Below are positions 16,738-25,760 of a DNA stretch of 64,000 nt, in pieces. The DNA is from Salinisphaera shabanensis E1L3A (GTDB lineage: Bacteria; Pseudomonadota; Gammaproteobacteria; Nevskiales; Salinisphaeraceae): NCBI RefSeq assembly GCF_000215955.2, contig NZ_AFNV02000005.1:62001-126000 (forward strand), given 5' to 3'. Every line of letters begins with the position of its first letter. Within the stretch, counting starts at the first letter, position 1. Made by a program: the position numbers and the translations under genes. The notes beneath the pieces were generated by a model. That model had not been told where the DNA came from and did no database searches. It worked only from the letters and a program-made list of their open reading frames with translations.

Positions 16738-18041
16738 TGAGACCCCTCCGGCTTGGCAATTACTGTTGGAAAATTGGCAGCGGTGCGACACCTCGCGGTG
16801 GTAGAGACACTTATTTAGCGAGCGGACCCTACTCGTTGATACGCAGTCAAAACGTATACAACGATCGATTCTCTAAAGATGGACTCGTTTATATTTCGGA
16901 GCATCAAGCTGCAGCACTGGCTAACGTCAACGTTGAATGTGGCGACGTGTTGGTGAATATAACTGGCGATAGCGTAGCGCGCGCCTGCCAAGTTAATTCG
17001 GAAGTCTTGCCGGCGCGAGTAAACCAGCATGTCGCAATTATTCGGCCTGACCCCGAAGTAATTGATCCCGGTTATTTACGCTACTGGCTCATAACCGAAC
17101 AGACACAGAATCATTTACTAGCTTTAGCGTCCGCAGGTGCGACTCGTCCGGCGCTCACGAAAGGAATGCTCGAAACGCTTTCGTTCCCAGACGTTAATAT
17201 CGCTTCACAACGAGCGATTGCCCGTACTCTCGCCGCGCTCGACAATAAGATCGAGCTAAACCGCCAGATGAACGAAACGCTGGAAGCGAGCGCACGGGCG
17301 CTGTTTCGCGACTGGTTCGTCGACTTCGGGCCGACGAAAGCCAAGATGGCCGGTGACGCGCCCTATCTTGCCCCTGACCTGTGGTCCCTTTTCCCTCACC
17401 GGCTCGACGACAATGGGGTGCCAGAAGGTTGGGCCACCGGAGCCCTCAAAGACACCACAGAGTTGCAAAGTGGCTTCGCGTTTAAAAGTAAAGACTGGCG
17501 AGACAGTGGCATACCAGTAATAAAAATTGGCTCGGTAAAACCACAAATGGTAGACATGTCACAAGTCAGTTATGTTGCGAAAGAGATAGCAGAAGCAAGT
17601 TCGCGCTTCGAGCTTTGTCCGGGAGATATGGTTGTAGGAATGACGGGATACGTCGGCGAGACTGGCCGCATTCCTCCTACTTCACACCGCCCCTTGCTCA
17701 ATCAGCGCGTGGGGCGATTTAAGCCCAAAAAACATTTTTCTAGCTATGTTTTTGCTTGCGTCAGAGGAGAACAATTCAAGAACTTCGCCATATCTAAGGC
17801 GCATGGGTCAGCGCAACCTAACGTAAGCGCCAAAAGCCTGTTGGAATGCCCAGTGATCATCCCATCTGAAGGTGTTTTAAAAGACTTCGATGCATTAACG
17901 TCAAAATATTGGCAGCTGTCGCTAGCCAACATGGCTAACAACCACACACTCGCCCAAACTCGCGACCTTCTTCTCCCCAAACTCATCTCCGGCGAAATCC
18001 GCGTCGGCGATGCCGAACAGGCCGTAAGTAAAGCCGTATGA
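16737..18041 (+). CDS. hsdS: Type I restriction-modification system, specificity subunit
   Basis: The 434-residue protein has two target-recognition domains separated and followed by conserved helical repeats. The repeats are marked by RAIARTLAALDNKIELNRQM and LEASARALFRDWFVDFGPTK in the centre and a shorter version (TLAQTRDLLLPKLISGEIRV) at the end. The two recognition domains, about 16.74-17.15 kb and 17.43-17.9 kb, are clearly more AT-rich than the flanking helices, the usual sign of domain exchange. The stop overlaps the next gene as ATGA. The recognised sequence cannot be read from the protein. Confidence 0.95.
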   Translation: MRPLRLGNYCWKIGSGATPRGGRDTYLASGPYSLIRSQNVYNDRFSKDGLVYISEHQAAALANVNVECGDVLVNITGDSVARACQVNSEVLPARVNQHVAIIRPDPEVIDPGYLRYWLITEQTQNHLLALASAGATRPALTKGMLETLSFPDVNIASQRAIARTLAALDNKIELNRQMNETLEASARALFRDWFVDFGPTKAKMAGDAPYLAPDLWSLFPHRLDDNGVPEGWATGALKDTTELQSGFAFKSKDWRDSGIPVIKIGSVKPQMVDMSQVSYVAKEIAEASSRFELCPGDMVVGMTGYVGETGRIPPTSHRPLLNQRVGRFKPKKHFSSYVFACVRGEQFKNFAISKAHGSAQPNVSAKSLLECPVIIPSEGVLKDFDALTSKYWQLSLANMANNHTLAQTRDLLLPKLISGEIRVGDAEQAVSKAV

Positions 18042-19177
18042 ATCGAGCACCCGTGCAACCCGAACTGCTGATCTGGGCGCGTGAGCGTGCGGGGATGGCG
18101 TCGGCTGATCTGGCGCATCGCTTTCCAAGGATTGGCGAATGGGAAGCCGGCGAAGTCGCGCCGACACTCAAGCAGTTGCAGTCCTTCGCGAACGCGGTGC
18201 ATGTGCCGATCGGCTATCTGTTCCTGCCGAAGCCACCGGAAGAGGCACTGCCGATTCCGGACTTTCGTACGATGGATGGCGCGGGTGTTCAACGCCCCAG
18301 CCCGGACCTTCTGGACGTGATCTACAGTTGTCAGGAGCGCCAGGGCTGGTATCGCGAGTATGCGCGCGCCCACCGGTTGCCGGACCTCGGTTTCGTCGGC
18401 AGTGCGAGTACGGACGATGCGCCGGACACCGTTGCGGCCACCATCGCCGCGACGCTTGGCGTCGACGTTGCGGCACGTGCGGCCTGCCGGAACTGGGAAG
18501 AAGCCCGTCGGCAGATGATCGCCCAGGCCGAAGAGGCTGGCGTACTGGTGATGGTCAGCGGCGTGGTGCTATCCAACAACAACCGCAAGCTCGACCCGGG
18601 AGAATTCCGTGGCTTTGCCCTGGCCGATACGAGGGCACCGCTGGTGTTCATCAACGGCGCGGATAGCAAATCCGCTCAGATGTTCACACTCGCCCACGAA
18701 CTGGCGCATCTCTGGCTGGGCGCAACGGCCGTGTCCGACGCAGGGGCCGCGCCCGTGCCGAATGCCCGGCGGGAAGAAGTCTGGTGCAACGCCGTGGCCG
18801 CCGAACTGCTGGTACCGCTCGCCGCAATCGAAAGCGACCTAACCACCGACGAGGACTTGCCCGGGCTCACCGCACGACTGACGCGCAAGTACAAGGTGAG
18901 CACGCTCGTCATTCTGCGCCGCCTGCTGGATGCGGAGTGGCTCAGCCGTGACGAGTTCGCCCGTGCCTGGGCCGCGGAGCGTGCTCGCCTTCGGCAGTTG
19001 GCCGAGCGCAGTGCGAGTGACGGCGGCAATTTCTACTACACCACGCTCACGCGTGTGAGCCGCCGCTTCGCTCGTGCGCTGGTCGAAAGCACGCTGGAAG
19101 GCCAGACGCTGTATCGAGACGCGTACCGCATGCTGGGCTCGCATAATGCTGCGATATTTGAGCGACCCACGCAGTAA
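18038..19177 (+). CDS. XRE-family HTH plus ImmA/IrrE metallopeptidase
   Basis: The 379-residue protein has an N-terminal Cro/CI-type helix-turn-helix (about residues 10-62, IWARERAGMASADLAHRFP) and a zinc metallopeptidase domain with HELAH at 220-224 in FTLAHELAHLWLG. This matches ImmA/IrrE proteases, which cleave repressors or antitoxins. It overlaps hsdS by four bases and lies inside the restriction operon, so it may tune restriction or destroy a partner protein. No classic ImmR repressor is beside it; the fused HTH may serve that role. The function here is inference. Confidence 0.88.
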   Translation: MNRAPVQPELLIWARERAGMASADLAHRFPRIGEWEAGEVAPTLKQLQSFANAVHVPIGYLFLPKPPEEALPIPDFRTMDGAGVQRPSPDLLDVIYSCQERQGWYREYARAHRLPDLGFVGSASTDDAPDTVAATIAATLGVDVAARAACRNWEEARRQMIAQAEEAGVLVMVSGVVLSNNNRKLDPGEFRGFALADTRAPLVFINGADSKSAQMFTLAHELAHLWLGATAVSDAGAAPVPNARREEVWCNAVAAELLVPLAAIESDLTTDEDLPGLTARLTRKYKVSTLVILRRLLDAEWLSRDEFARAWAAERARLRQLAERSASDGGNFYYTTLTRVSRRFARALVESTLEGQTLYRDAYRMLGSHNAAIFERPTQ

Positions 19178-19258
19178 ACGATCAGTTATACGGGCTCCGG
19201 CGAAGAGTACCTACGACTATATTTCGATATTAAATTAAGGCTTCGAGGGGAACGCGGG

Positions 19259-21022
19259 ATGAGCGATTTGAAGACATGCTTCAAACGCGTCGATTACGAC
19301 CTATCGAGTTTGTTGCATTTCATCGATGTCGGCGATATCGGCCTGCCCGATATTCAGCGACCATTTGTATGGAAAAACGCAAAAGTCCGCGATCTATTCG
19401 ACTCGATGTATCGAGGCTTCCCGGTGGGCTATCTTCTGTTCTGGGAAAACGTCGCCCAGAACGGCTCGAAACAGATCGGCACGGATAATAAGCAACGCGA
19501 GGTACCTGCGCGTCTCATCGTCGATGGCCAGCAACGGCTGACTTCACTGTATGCCGTGTTCCGTGGAAAAACCGTACTTGATGCCAATTACGTGGAACGA
19601 CAGATCGAAATTGCGTTTCGTCCACGCGACGGAAAGTTCGATGTCGCAGACGCTGCAATTCGTCGTGACCCGGAATGGATTCCAAACATTTCGGATTTAT
19701 GGTGCTCAGGTGCGTCTAGCTGGCGAATGGTCAATAATTTCATCGCTAAACTCGAGGAGAAAACCGCTCTCTCAGAGGAAGACGAAGAGCGTATTGCGCA
19801 TAACCTAGACCGACTTTTTGACTTACAGAAGTACCCGTTTACAGCCCTTGAGATCGCGCAGTCGGTCGACGAGGAACAGGTCGCCGATATATTCGTACGC
19901 ATCAACAGTGAAGGGGTAACGCTCAATCAGGCCGACTTCATCCTGACGCTTCTATCCGTTTTCTGGGATGAAGGTCGCGCGCAGCTTGAGCGCTTCTGTA
20001 GAGACGCGAGGGTACCCTCCAAAGGTTGGGCGGCCTCGCCGTACAATCATTTCCTCGAACCGGATCCGGATCAGCTACTCCGCGTTGCGGTAGCACTCGC
20101 TTTCAATCGCGGTCGACTGAAAAGCGTCTATCAGATCCTGCGCGGCAAGGACCCCGAGACAAACGAATATGACGCCGAGCGCCGCACCCAGCAATTCGAG
20201 CGCCTTAAGGTAGCGCAAGAGCAGGTGCTCGATATCACCCACTGGCATCAGTTCTTCAAAGCGCTTATTGGCGCAGGGTTCCGTAGCGGAGAATTGGTGT
20301 CTTCAAACAACGCACTGCTTTTTGCTTACGCGTTTTATCTCATCGGAAGGGTTCGGTTCGATATTTCCGAGCACTCCTTACAAAAAGCGATCGGGCGTTG
20401 GTTCTTTTTCTCGACGCTGACTGGCCGCTACACGAGTTCACCGGAAACCGTTATGGATGGCGACCTGGCTCGAATTCGGAGTTTGCAAACGGGCGACGCG
20501 TTCGTCAGTTGGCTTGACTCAGAGATGGCGAGCGTCCTCACCAACGATTTTTGGCAAATCACATTGCCAACAGAGTTTGATAGCTCATCAGCGCGCAACC
20601 CGCAGCTATTCGCATTCTTCGCCGCACAGAGCAGACTCGGCGCGCCGGCATTATTCTCGGACCGAAGCGTAGCCGATATGCTCGATCCGACAGTAAAAGC
20701 GAAGAAAAAAGCTCTGGAGCGCCACCATCTCTTTCCTAAAGCCTGGCTAGAAGCACAAGGTGTTGTTGATCAGCGAACGCGTAATCAGATGGCTAACTAT
20801 GCGCTGGTTGAATGGCCCGACAACATCGATATCAGCAATAAGGCACCCGATGTTTATGTGCCCGAGATCCGGTCTCGGTTCGACGAAAATGACTGGCAAC
20901 GCATGCTGTATCTCCACGCCCTTCCGCATGGTTGGGAAAACATGGCATACGACCAATTTCTTGATAAGCGGCGCGAGGCCATGGCGCAAATCGTGCGAGA
21001 AGGATTTGAGAAACTCAGCTAA
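19259..21022 (+). CDS. DUF262 domain protein with C-terminal HNH-like motif (GmrSD-like)
   Basis: The 587-residue protein starts with a DUF262 (ParB/sulfiredoxin-like) domain. The core [20 protein letters not shown] is followed by [14 protein letters not shown], with DGQQR at 89-93, a motif linked to NTP hydrolysis in GmrS/DndB-type proteins. Near the end is RHHLFPKAW (His489-His490), with a later asparagine-containing segment, similar to the DUF1524/HNH nuclease end of GmrSD and BrxU. An AT-rich 81-bp gap precedes it, which may hold its own promoter. It overlaps hsdR as TAATG. It is probably a second, modification-dependent nuclease or a restriction accessory factor. Confidence 0.85.
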   Translation: MSDLKTCFKRVDYDLSSLLHFIDVGDIGLPDIQRPFVWKNAKVRDLFDSMYRGFPVGYLLFWENVAQNGSKQIGTDNKQREVPARLIVDGQQRLTSLYAVFRGKTVLDANYVERQIEIAFRPRDGKFDVADAAIRRDPEWIPNISDLWCSGASSWRMVNNFIAKLEEKTALSEEDEERIAHNLDRLFDLQKYPFTALEIAQSVDEEQVADIFVRINSEGVTLNQADFILTLLSVFWDEGRAQLERFCRDARVPSKGWAASPYNHFLEPDPDQLLRVAVALAFNRGRLKSVYQILRGKDPETNEYDAERRTQQFERLKVAQEQVLDITHWHQFFKALIGAGFRSGELVSSNNALLFAYAFYLIGRVRFDISEHSLQKAIGRWFFFSTLTGRYTSSPETVMDGDLARIRSLQTGDAFVSWLDSEMASVLTNDFWQITLPTEFDSSSARNPQLFAFFAAQSRLGAPALFSDRSVADMLDPTVKAKKKALERHHLFPKAWLEAQGVVDQRTRNQMANYALVEWPDNIDISNKAPDVYVPEIRSRFDENDWQRMLYLHALPHGWENMAYDQFLDKRREAMAQIVREGFEKLS

Positions 21023-24000
21023 TGACTGGACTCTCCGAATCCCACGTCGAAGAAGCCGCGCTCGAATGGCTAGAGGCGCTGGGCTGGACAGTCACTGCCG
21101 GCATCGACGCCGCACCGGATGGCAACGCACCGCTGCGCGCCGCCTATGTGGACGTGATTCTGGAAGATCGCCTGCGTGCGGCGATCGCCCGATTGAACCC
21201 GCACTTGCCGGCCGAACCGCGCGACGAGGCATTGCGGCGTGTACTGGCCAGCGAAACGCCGGCACTCGTCGAGGAGAACCGGCGGCTGCATAAATATCTC
21301 GTGGACGGCGTTCCGGTGGAATTTCACGATGGCGAATCGGTGCGTGGCGATTCGGTTGCGCTCGCCGATTTCGACGCGATCGAGAACAACGACTGGTCGG
21401 CGGTCAACCAGTTTACGGTGGTCGAGAACGGGCATACGCGCCGGCCGGATATCGTGCTGTTCGTCAACGGTCTCCCGCTGGGCGTGGTCGAGCTGAAAAA
21501 CCCCGGCAGCGAAAATGCCACGCTGCATTCGGCCTATAACCAGGTGCAAAACTACAAGGCACAAATTCCCTCGCTGTTTCGCACCAATGCGCTGCTGGTG
21601 ACCTCGGATGGCATCAAGGCACGGGTGGGCTCGCTCACGGCGGATGAAGAACGCTTCATGCCCTGGCGTTCGACCGATGGCGACACCATCGCACCCGCCG
21701 GCGATCCGCAGCTGGAGACTCTGTTAAACGGCGTATTCGATCGCGCCACACTGCTGCGCTTAATACGCGATTTCACCGTCTTCGCCAACAACGGGCGCGA
21801 TATCGCCAAGATCGTAGCTGGTTATCATCAATTCTATGCCGCACAGAACGCGCTCGCGGCAACGCTGCATGCCCTGCCCTATGCCGGCGCCCGAGCCTCG
21901 AGCACGACATCGGCCGTGGCCGAAGACCCGCGCCAATACGGCCTGAAAAGCGCTCGGGATCATAGCGCGGGCGACAAACGCATTGGCGTGATCTGGCATA
22001 CGCAGGGTTCGGGCAAGAGCCTGCTCATGGCGTTCTACGCAGGCTTGCTGGTGCGCGAGCCAAGGCTCGAAAATCCCACCATCGTCGTGCTGACCGATCG
22101 CAACGATCTGGACGACCAGCTTTTCGGCACCTTTGCCAGTTGTCGCGACCTGATCCGCCAGACGCCGGTGCAGGCCGAAAGCCGCGACGACCTGCGCGCC
22201 CAGCTTGATCGCGCGTCAGGCGGGGTGATCTTCACCACGATTCAGAAGTTCGCGGCCACGGACGAAGACCACGCCGCGTCGGTCAGTGAACGCGAGAACA
22301 TTGTGGTGATCGCCGACGAGGCGCATCGCTCCCAGTACGGCTTCAAGGCGCGTATCGACAAGAATACGGGCCAACTCAGCTATGGCCACGCGAAGTATCT
22401 GCGCGATGCGTTGCCCAACGCCTCGTTCATCGGCTTTACCGGCACGCCAATCGAACAGGACGACGTCAACACGCCGGCCGTGTTCGGCCATTACGTGGAT
22501 ATCTACGACATCAGCCGTGCGGTCGAAGACGGCGCCACGGTGCCGATCTATTACGAAAGCCGACTGGCGCGCATTGAGCTATCCGACGAGGCGCTGCCCG
22601 AAATCGACAGCGAAATCGACGCGCTGACCGAAGACGAAGACGCCACTGAACAGGAAAAACTCAAGGCGCGCTGGGCGGCCACCGAGCGACTGGTGGGCTC
22701 GAAGAAGCGGCTGGCGATGGTGGCTGCCGATCTGGTCGAACATCTGGAACGCCGTATCGAAGCGCTGGACGGCCGGGCGATGGCGATCTGCATGAGCCGA
22801 CGCATTTGTGTGGCGCTCTACGACGAAATTATCGCGCAACGGCCGAACTGGCATTCGCAGGATGATGCCGCGGGTGCCGTGAAGATCGTGATGACCGGCA
22901 GCGCCTCGGACCCGGAAAGCTGGCAGCCGCATATCGGCGGCAAAGCCCGCCGTGACGCCTTGGCAAAACGAGCCAAGGCGCCGGACGACCCGCTCAAACT
23001 CGTAATCGTTTGTGACATGTGGCTGACCGGTTTCGACGCCCCGCCGATGCACACCCTGTATATCGACAAACCCATGCGCGGGCATGGGTTGATGCAGGCC
23101 ATTGCACGCGTGAACCGTGTTTTCCGGGACAAGGAAGCCGGGCTTGTGGTGGACTACATCGGCATCGCCCAGAACCTGAAAGCCGCGCTCGGCGTTTATT
23201 CGCCGTCCGACCAGGCCCAGACCGGCATCGACAAAAAATTGGCCATCCGGCTGATGCTGGAGAAGTTCGACATCGTGCAATCCATGTTCGATGGCTTCGA
23301 TTGCACGCCAGGTGTATCGGGGACGCCGGGCCAGCGCCTGAAATGTCTGGCGAACGCGATTCAGTGGATACTCGAACGCCAGCATGCCGAGGCCCAGCGC
23401 CAGGAAACGGATGACGCCAAAAAAGCTGCGCGAAGACGTTTTCAGGACGCAGTGCTTGCACTGAGTAAGGCGTTCGCATTGGCCGCTGCGAGCGACGAGG
23501 CCAGGGCGATACGCGACGAAGTGGCGTCCTACCAGACTGTACGCGCCGCATTGGTCAAAAGTAGCGCGCGGAACATTTCGAAGCGCGAGCGCGAGTTCGC
23601 GGTGCAGCAACTTATCGACCGCGCCGTGGTATCGACCGATATCGTGGATATCCTCAAAGCCGCGGGGATGAAAAGTCCGGATATTTCCATTCTTTCGGAC
23701 GAGTTTTTGGCCGAGATCAAGGACAGCCAGCGCCCCAATCTCGCTCTGGAAGCGCTGAAAAAACTGCTCAACGATCGTATCCGTGCCCGCTCGCAGGCGC
23801 ATATGGTGGAAAGCCGCAAATATTCCGAACGGCTGGCCGATGCAATTGCCCGCTATCACGCCAATGCGATCAGCACGCTCGAGGTCATTCAGGAGCTGAT
23901 TGATCTCGCGAAGGACATGCAGGCGCGAATATTGGCCGGCGAGCAGGAAGGGCTGTCCTCCGAAGAAATTGCGTTCTATCGCGCCTTGGCCGAAAACGAG

Positions 24001-24234
24001 AGCGCGGTGGATGTAATGGGCGATGCCAACCTCAAGGTGATTGCGGCAGAGCTGGTGAACCAACTGCGCGCGAACGCGACCGTGGACTGGGCGCACCGTG
24101 AATCGGCGCGAGCGCGCATGCGTGTGCTCGTCAAACGCACCTTGCGCAGATATGGTTACCCCCCCGATCTCCAAGACGCTGCAGTGCGTACAGTCATCGA
24201 ACAGGCGGAGCGGCTTGCCGCTGGATGGCAATAG
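21022..24234 (+). CDS. hsdR: Type I restriction-modification system, restriction subunit
   Basis: The 1070-residue protein has the order expected of HsdR. An N-terminal nuclease domain has D143 and E157-L-K159 (RPDIVLF, then VVELKNPGS). A superfamily 2 translocase follows with Walker A TQGSGKS (327-333), DEAH box (432-435) and FTGTP (472-476), then a helical C-terminal region. The enzyme moves DNA and cuts it far from unmethylated sites. The start overlaps the DUF262 stop (TAATG), so translation of restriction depends on that gene. No frameshift is visible. Confidence 0.96.
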   Translation: MTGLSESHVEEAALEWLEALGWTVTAGIDAAPDGNAPLRAAYVDVILEDRLRAAIARLNPHLPAEPRDEALRRVLASETPALVEENRRLHKYLVDGVPVEFHDGESVRGDSVALADFDAIENNDWSAVNQFTVVENGHTRRPDIVLFVNGLPLGVVELKNPGSENATLHSAYNQVQNYKAQIPSLFRTNALLVTSDGIKARVGSLTADEERFMPWRSTDGDTIAPAGDPQLETLLNGVFDRATLLRLIRDFTVFANNGRDIAKIVAGYHQFYAAQNALAATLHALPYAGARASSTTSAVAEDPRQYGLKSARDHSAGDKRIGVIWHTQGSGKSLLMAFYAGLLVREPRLENPTIVVLTDRNDLDDQLFGTFASCRDLIRQTPVQAESRDDLRAQLDRASGGVIFTTIQKFAATDEDHAASVSERENIVVIADEAHRSQYGFKARIDKNTGQLSYGHAKYLRDALPNASFIGFTGTPIEQDDVNTPAVFGHYVDIYDISRAVEDGATVPIYYESRLARIELSDEALPEIDSEIDALTEDEDATEQEKLKARWAATERLVGSKKRLAMVAADLVEHLERRIEALDGRAMAICMSRRICVALYDEIIAQRPNWHSQDDAAGAVKIVMTGSASDPESWQPHIGGKARRDALAKRAKAPDDPLKLVIVCDMWLTGFDAPPMHTLYIDKPMRGHGLMQAIARVNRVFRDKEAGLVVDYIGIAQNLKAALGVYSPSDQAQTGIDKKLAIRLMLEKFDIVQSMFDGFDCTPGVSGTPGQRLKCLANAIQWILERQHAEAQRQETDDAKKAARRRFQDAVLALSKAFALAAASDEARAIRDEVASYQTVRAALVKSSARNISKREREFAVQQLIDRAVVSTDIVDILKAAGMKSPDISILSDEFLAEIKDSQRPNLALEALKKLLNDRIRARSQAHMVESRKYSERLADAIARYHANAISTLEVIQELIDLAKDMQARILAGEQEGLSSEEIAFYRALAENESAVDVMGDANLKVIAAELVNQLRANATVDWAHRESARARMRVLVKRTLRRYGYPPDLQDAAVRTVIEQAERLAAGWQ

Positions 24235-24327
24235 CCTCGGCAAATATAGCCTGGGACCGTGGGTCTTCATTGTAGTCAGCTTTGCATCGCGGCGAGCTCT
24301 GCTTGCGAGGTCAATAAATTATCGACT

Positions 24328-24362
24328 ATATTCGTAATTCGCGAATCGCGAATTACGAATAT
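24328..24362. promoter_or_regulatory. Large palindrome over the start codon of the winged-helix gene
   Basis: Arms of 16 bp (24328-24343 and 24347-24362) are perfect complements around a 3-base centre and take in the first two bases of the ATG at 24361. Internally it contains repeated ATTCGCGAAT-like elements, so it could bind more than one dimer. An autoregulatory operator for the adjacent winged-helix protein is likely, as in many toxin-antitoxin loci. As RNA it would also form a hairpin hiding the start. Confidence 0.75.
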
Positions 24363-24888
24363 GATATTAAAACCACAAGATGTTTTGATCACGCTCAAGC
24401 TGGTCGCCTCGGGCAAAGCCATCCAATGGCGTTTCAACGATCTCGCAATCGAACTGGATATGAGCGTGTCCGAGACCCACGCGGGCGTGAAGCGCGCTCA
24501 ACGGGCTGGCTTGGTACACGTTTTTGACGGTCGACTGCAGGTCAGCCTTCGTGCGCTTGAGGAATTTCTCCTACACGGTTTGCGCTATGTATTCGTGCCA
24601 GACCGCGGCGAAATAACACGCGGGCTGCCGACCGCGCACGCCGCACGGCCGATCGCCTCGCACGTCGTGACAAATGAAGAACCGCCGCCCGTATGGCCCT
24701 CTAGCGAGGGTCCCGTGCGTGGCTTGGCCTTCTCCCCGCTATACAAGTCTGCGCCGCAGGCGGCGCTTCGGGACGCAACACTTTACGAATTACTGGTGAT
24801 CGTCGATACGCTGCGCGGTGGGCGCGCGCGCGAACGAAAGATCGCCGCCTCCGAATTGAGCCGGCGCCTGGCCGACTACGAGCGATAA
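24361..24888 (+). CDS. Winged-helix protein, probable regulator/antitoxin of a nucleotidyltransferase pair
   Basis: The 175-residue protein begins LKPQDVLITLKLVASG and continues DLAIELDMSVSETHAGVKRA then GLVHVFDGRLQVSLRALEEF, which reads as a winged helix-turn-helix. The C-terminal half has no motif I can name. The ATG at 24361 lies in a 35-bp palindrome. The nucleotidyltransferase gene begins one base after its stop. By analogy with AbiEi/AbiEii-type pairs it is probably the DNA-binding antitoxin or autorepressor. It is not similar enough by eye to AbiEi to give that name. Confidence 0.7.
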   Translation: MILKPQDVLITLKLVASGKAIQWRFNDLAIELDMSVSETHAGVKRAQRAGLVHVFDGRLQVSLRALEEFLLHGLRYVFVPDRGEITRGLPTAHAARPIASHVVTNEEPPPVWPSSEGPVRGLAFSPLYKSAPQAALRDATLYELLVIVDTLRGGRARERKIAASELSRRLADYER

Positions 24889-24889
24889 C

Positions 24890-25594
24890 ATGCATCCCAA
24901 CCGACGTATCCTTGAAGAAACCGTCCTGCATCTTGGCCCTTTGGCCGACGACATGGTTTTCCTCGGCGGTTGTGCGACCAATCTTCTAATCACCGATCCA
25001 GCTGCGGCGGACGTACGCCAAACTTTCGATGTCGATGTGATTACCGAAGTGGCGGGCTACCTGGAGTACCACTCATTGGGTGAAAAGCTTCGCGTGCAGG
25101 GCTTTCGCGAAGATCCCGGCGACGGCGAGACCGCAGTCATATGCCGTTGGCGGCGTGGCCCGCTAATCCTTGATGTCATGCCCACCGACGAACAGGTTTT
25201 AGGCTTCGGCAACCAATGGTATGCACCAGCTGCTCACGCCGCGATGCCCTATGCGCTGACGCCGGATCGCACAATACGGCTTATCGCACCTGCTCATTTC
25301 CTGGCAACCAAACTGGAAGCATTTGATGGACGCGGCGAGGGCGATTTCCTGGCAAGCCACGATATCGAGGATATTGTGTCTGTGCTCGACGGCCGGTCAA
25401 CACTACCTACGGAAGTCGCGACCGCCGATCTGTCTCTTCGCCGCTACCTAGCCGAGCGCTTCTACGCGCTCCTCGAAACGCCGGACTTCATCGCGGCAAC
25501 AGCCGGGCATTTACCACCCGATTCCACGAACCAAGAACGCGTAGCGCTTGTCATCCAGCGTATGCGCGATCTAGTGGAGGCGGGGAACGCGTAA
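24890..25594 (+). CDS. Nucleotidyltransferase-fold protein (AbiEii/MNT-like), probable toxin
   Basis: The 234-residue protein has the nucleotidyltransferase core: GG at 26-27 (FLGGCATNLL), the DxD pair D47/D49 in FDVDVITEV, and a third acidic residue D95 in LILDVMPTD. It continues with the helical segment LIAPAHFLATKLEAFDGRGE and DIEDIVSVLDGR typical of AbiEii-like enzymes, some of which add nucleotides to tRNA or proteins and so arrest growth. It is cotranscribed with the winged-helix gene, 1 bp apart. The activity and target are inferred. Confidence 0.75.
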   Translation: MHPNRRILEETVLHLGPLADDMVFLGGCATNLLITDPAAADVRQTFDVDVITEVAGYLEYHSLGEKLRVQGFREDPGDGETAVICRWRRGPLILDVMPTDEQVLGFGNQWYAPAAHAAMPYALTPDRTIRLIAPAHFLATKLEAFDGRGEGDFLASHDIEDIVSVLDGRSTLPTEVATADLSLRRYLAERFYALLETPDFIAATAGHLPPDSTNQERVALVIQRMRDLVEAGNA

Positions 25595-25687
25595 TGGCCA
25601 TTCCGTGGCGACAACATACGCTTGAAGCTTTACCGGCAGACGACGTCCTCGACGCCAGGCCTCCACGGTGCTAGCCGCCCCCACCCT

Positions 25688-25714
25688 AAAAACCGCCCCG
25701 GCGAACCGGGGCGG
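25688..25714 (-). terminator. Rho-independent terminator of metE
   Basis: Stem CCGCCCCGG (25693-25701) / CCGGGGCGG (25706-25714) with a CGAA loop on the plus strand. Read on the minus strand it is followed by a T run (25692-25688). It lies about 45 bp past the metE stop. The rest of the 25595-25760 gap shows no gene. Confidence 0.85.
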
Positions 25715-25760
25715 GGGCCACTACGGCTGACCAAGGCCGCAGCGACGGGGAAAATCTTAT

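Noticed and set aside
22579-24270. Long open frame (563 codons) on the minus strand opposite hsdR
   Set aside because: It is a codon-bias shadow of the intact hsdR gene and has no recognisable domain.
15094-25760. Attachment-site direct repeats flanking the defence island
   Set aside because: No integrase is present and I could not find matching direct repeats at 15094-15180 and 25595-25760 by eye.
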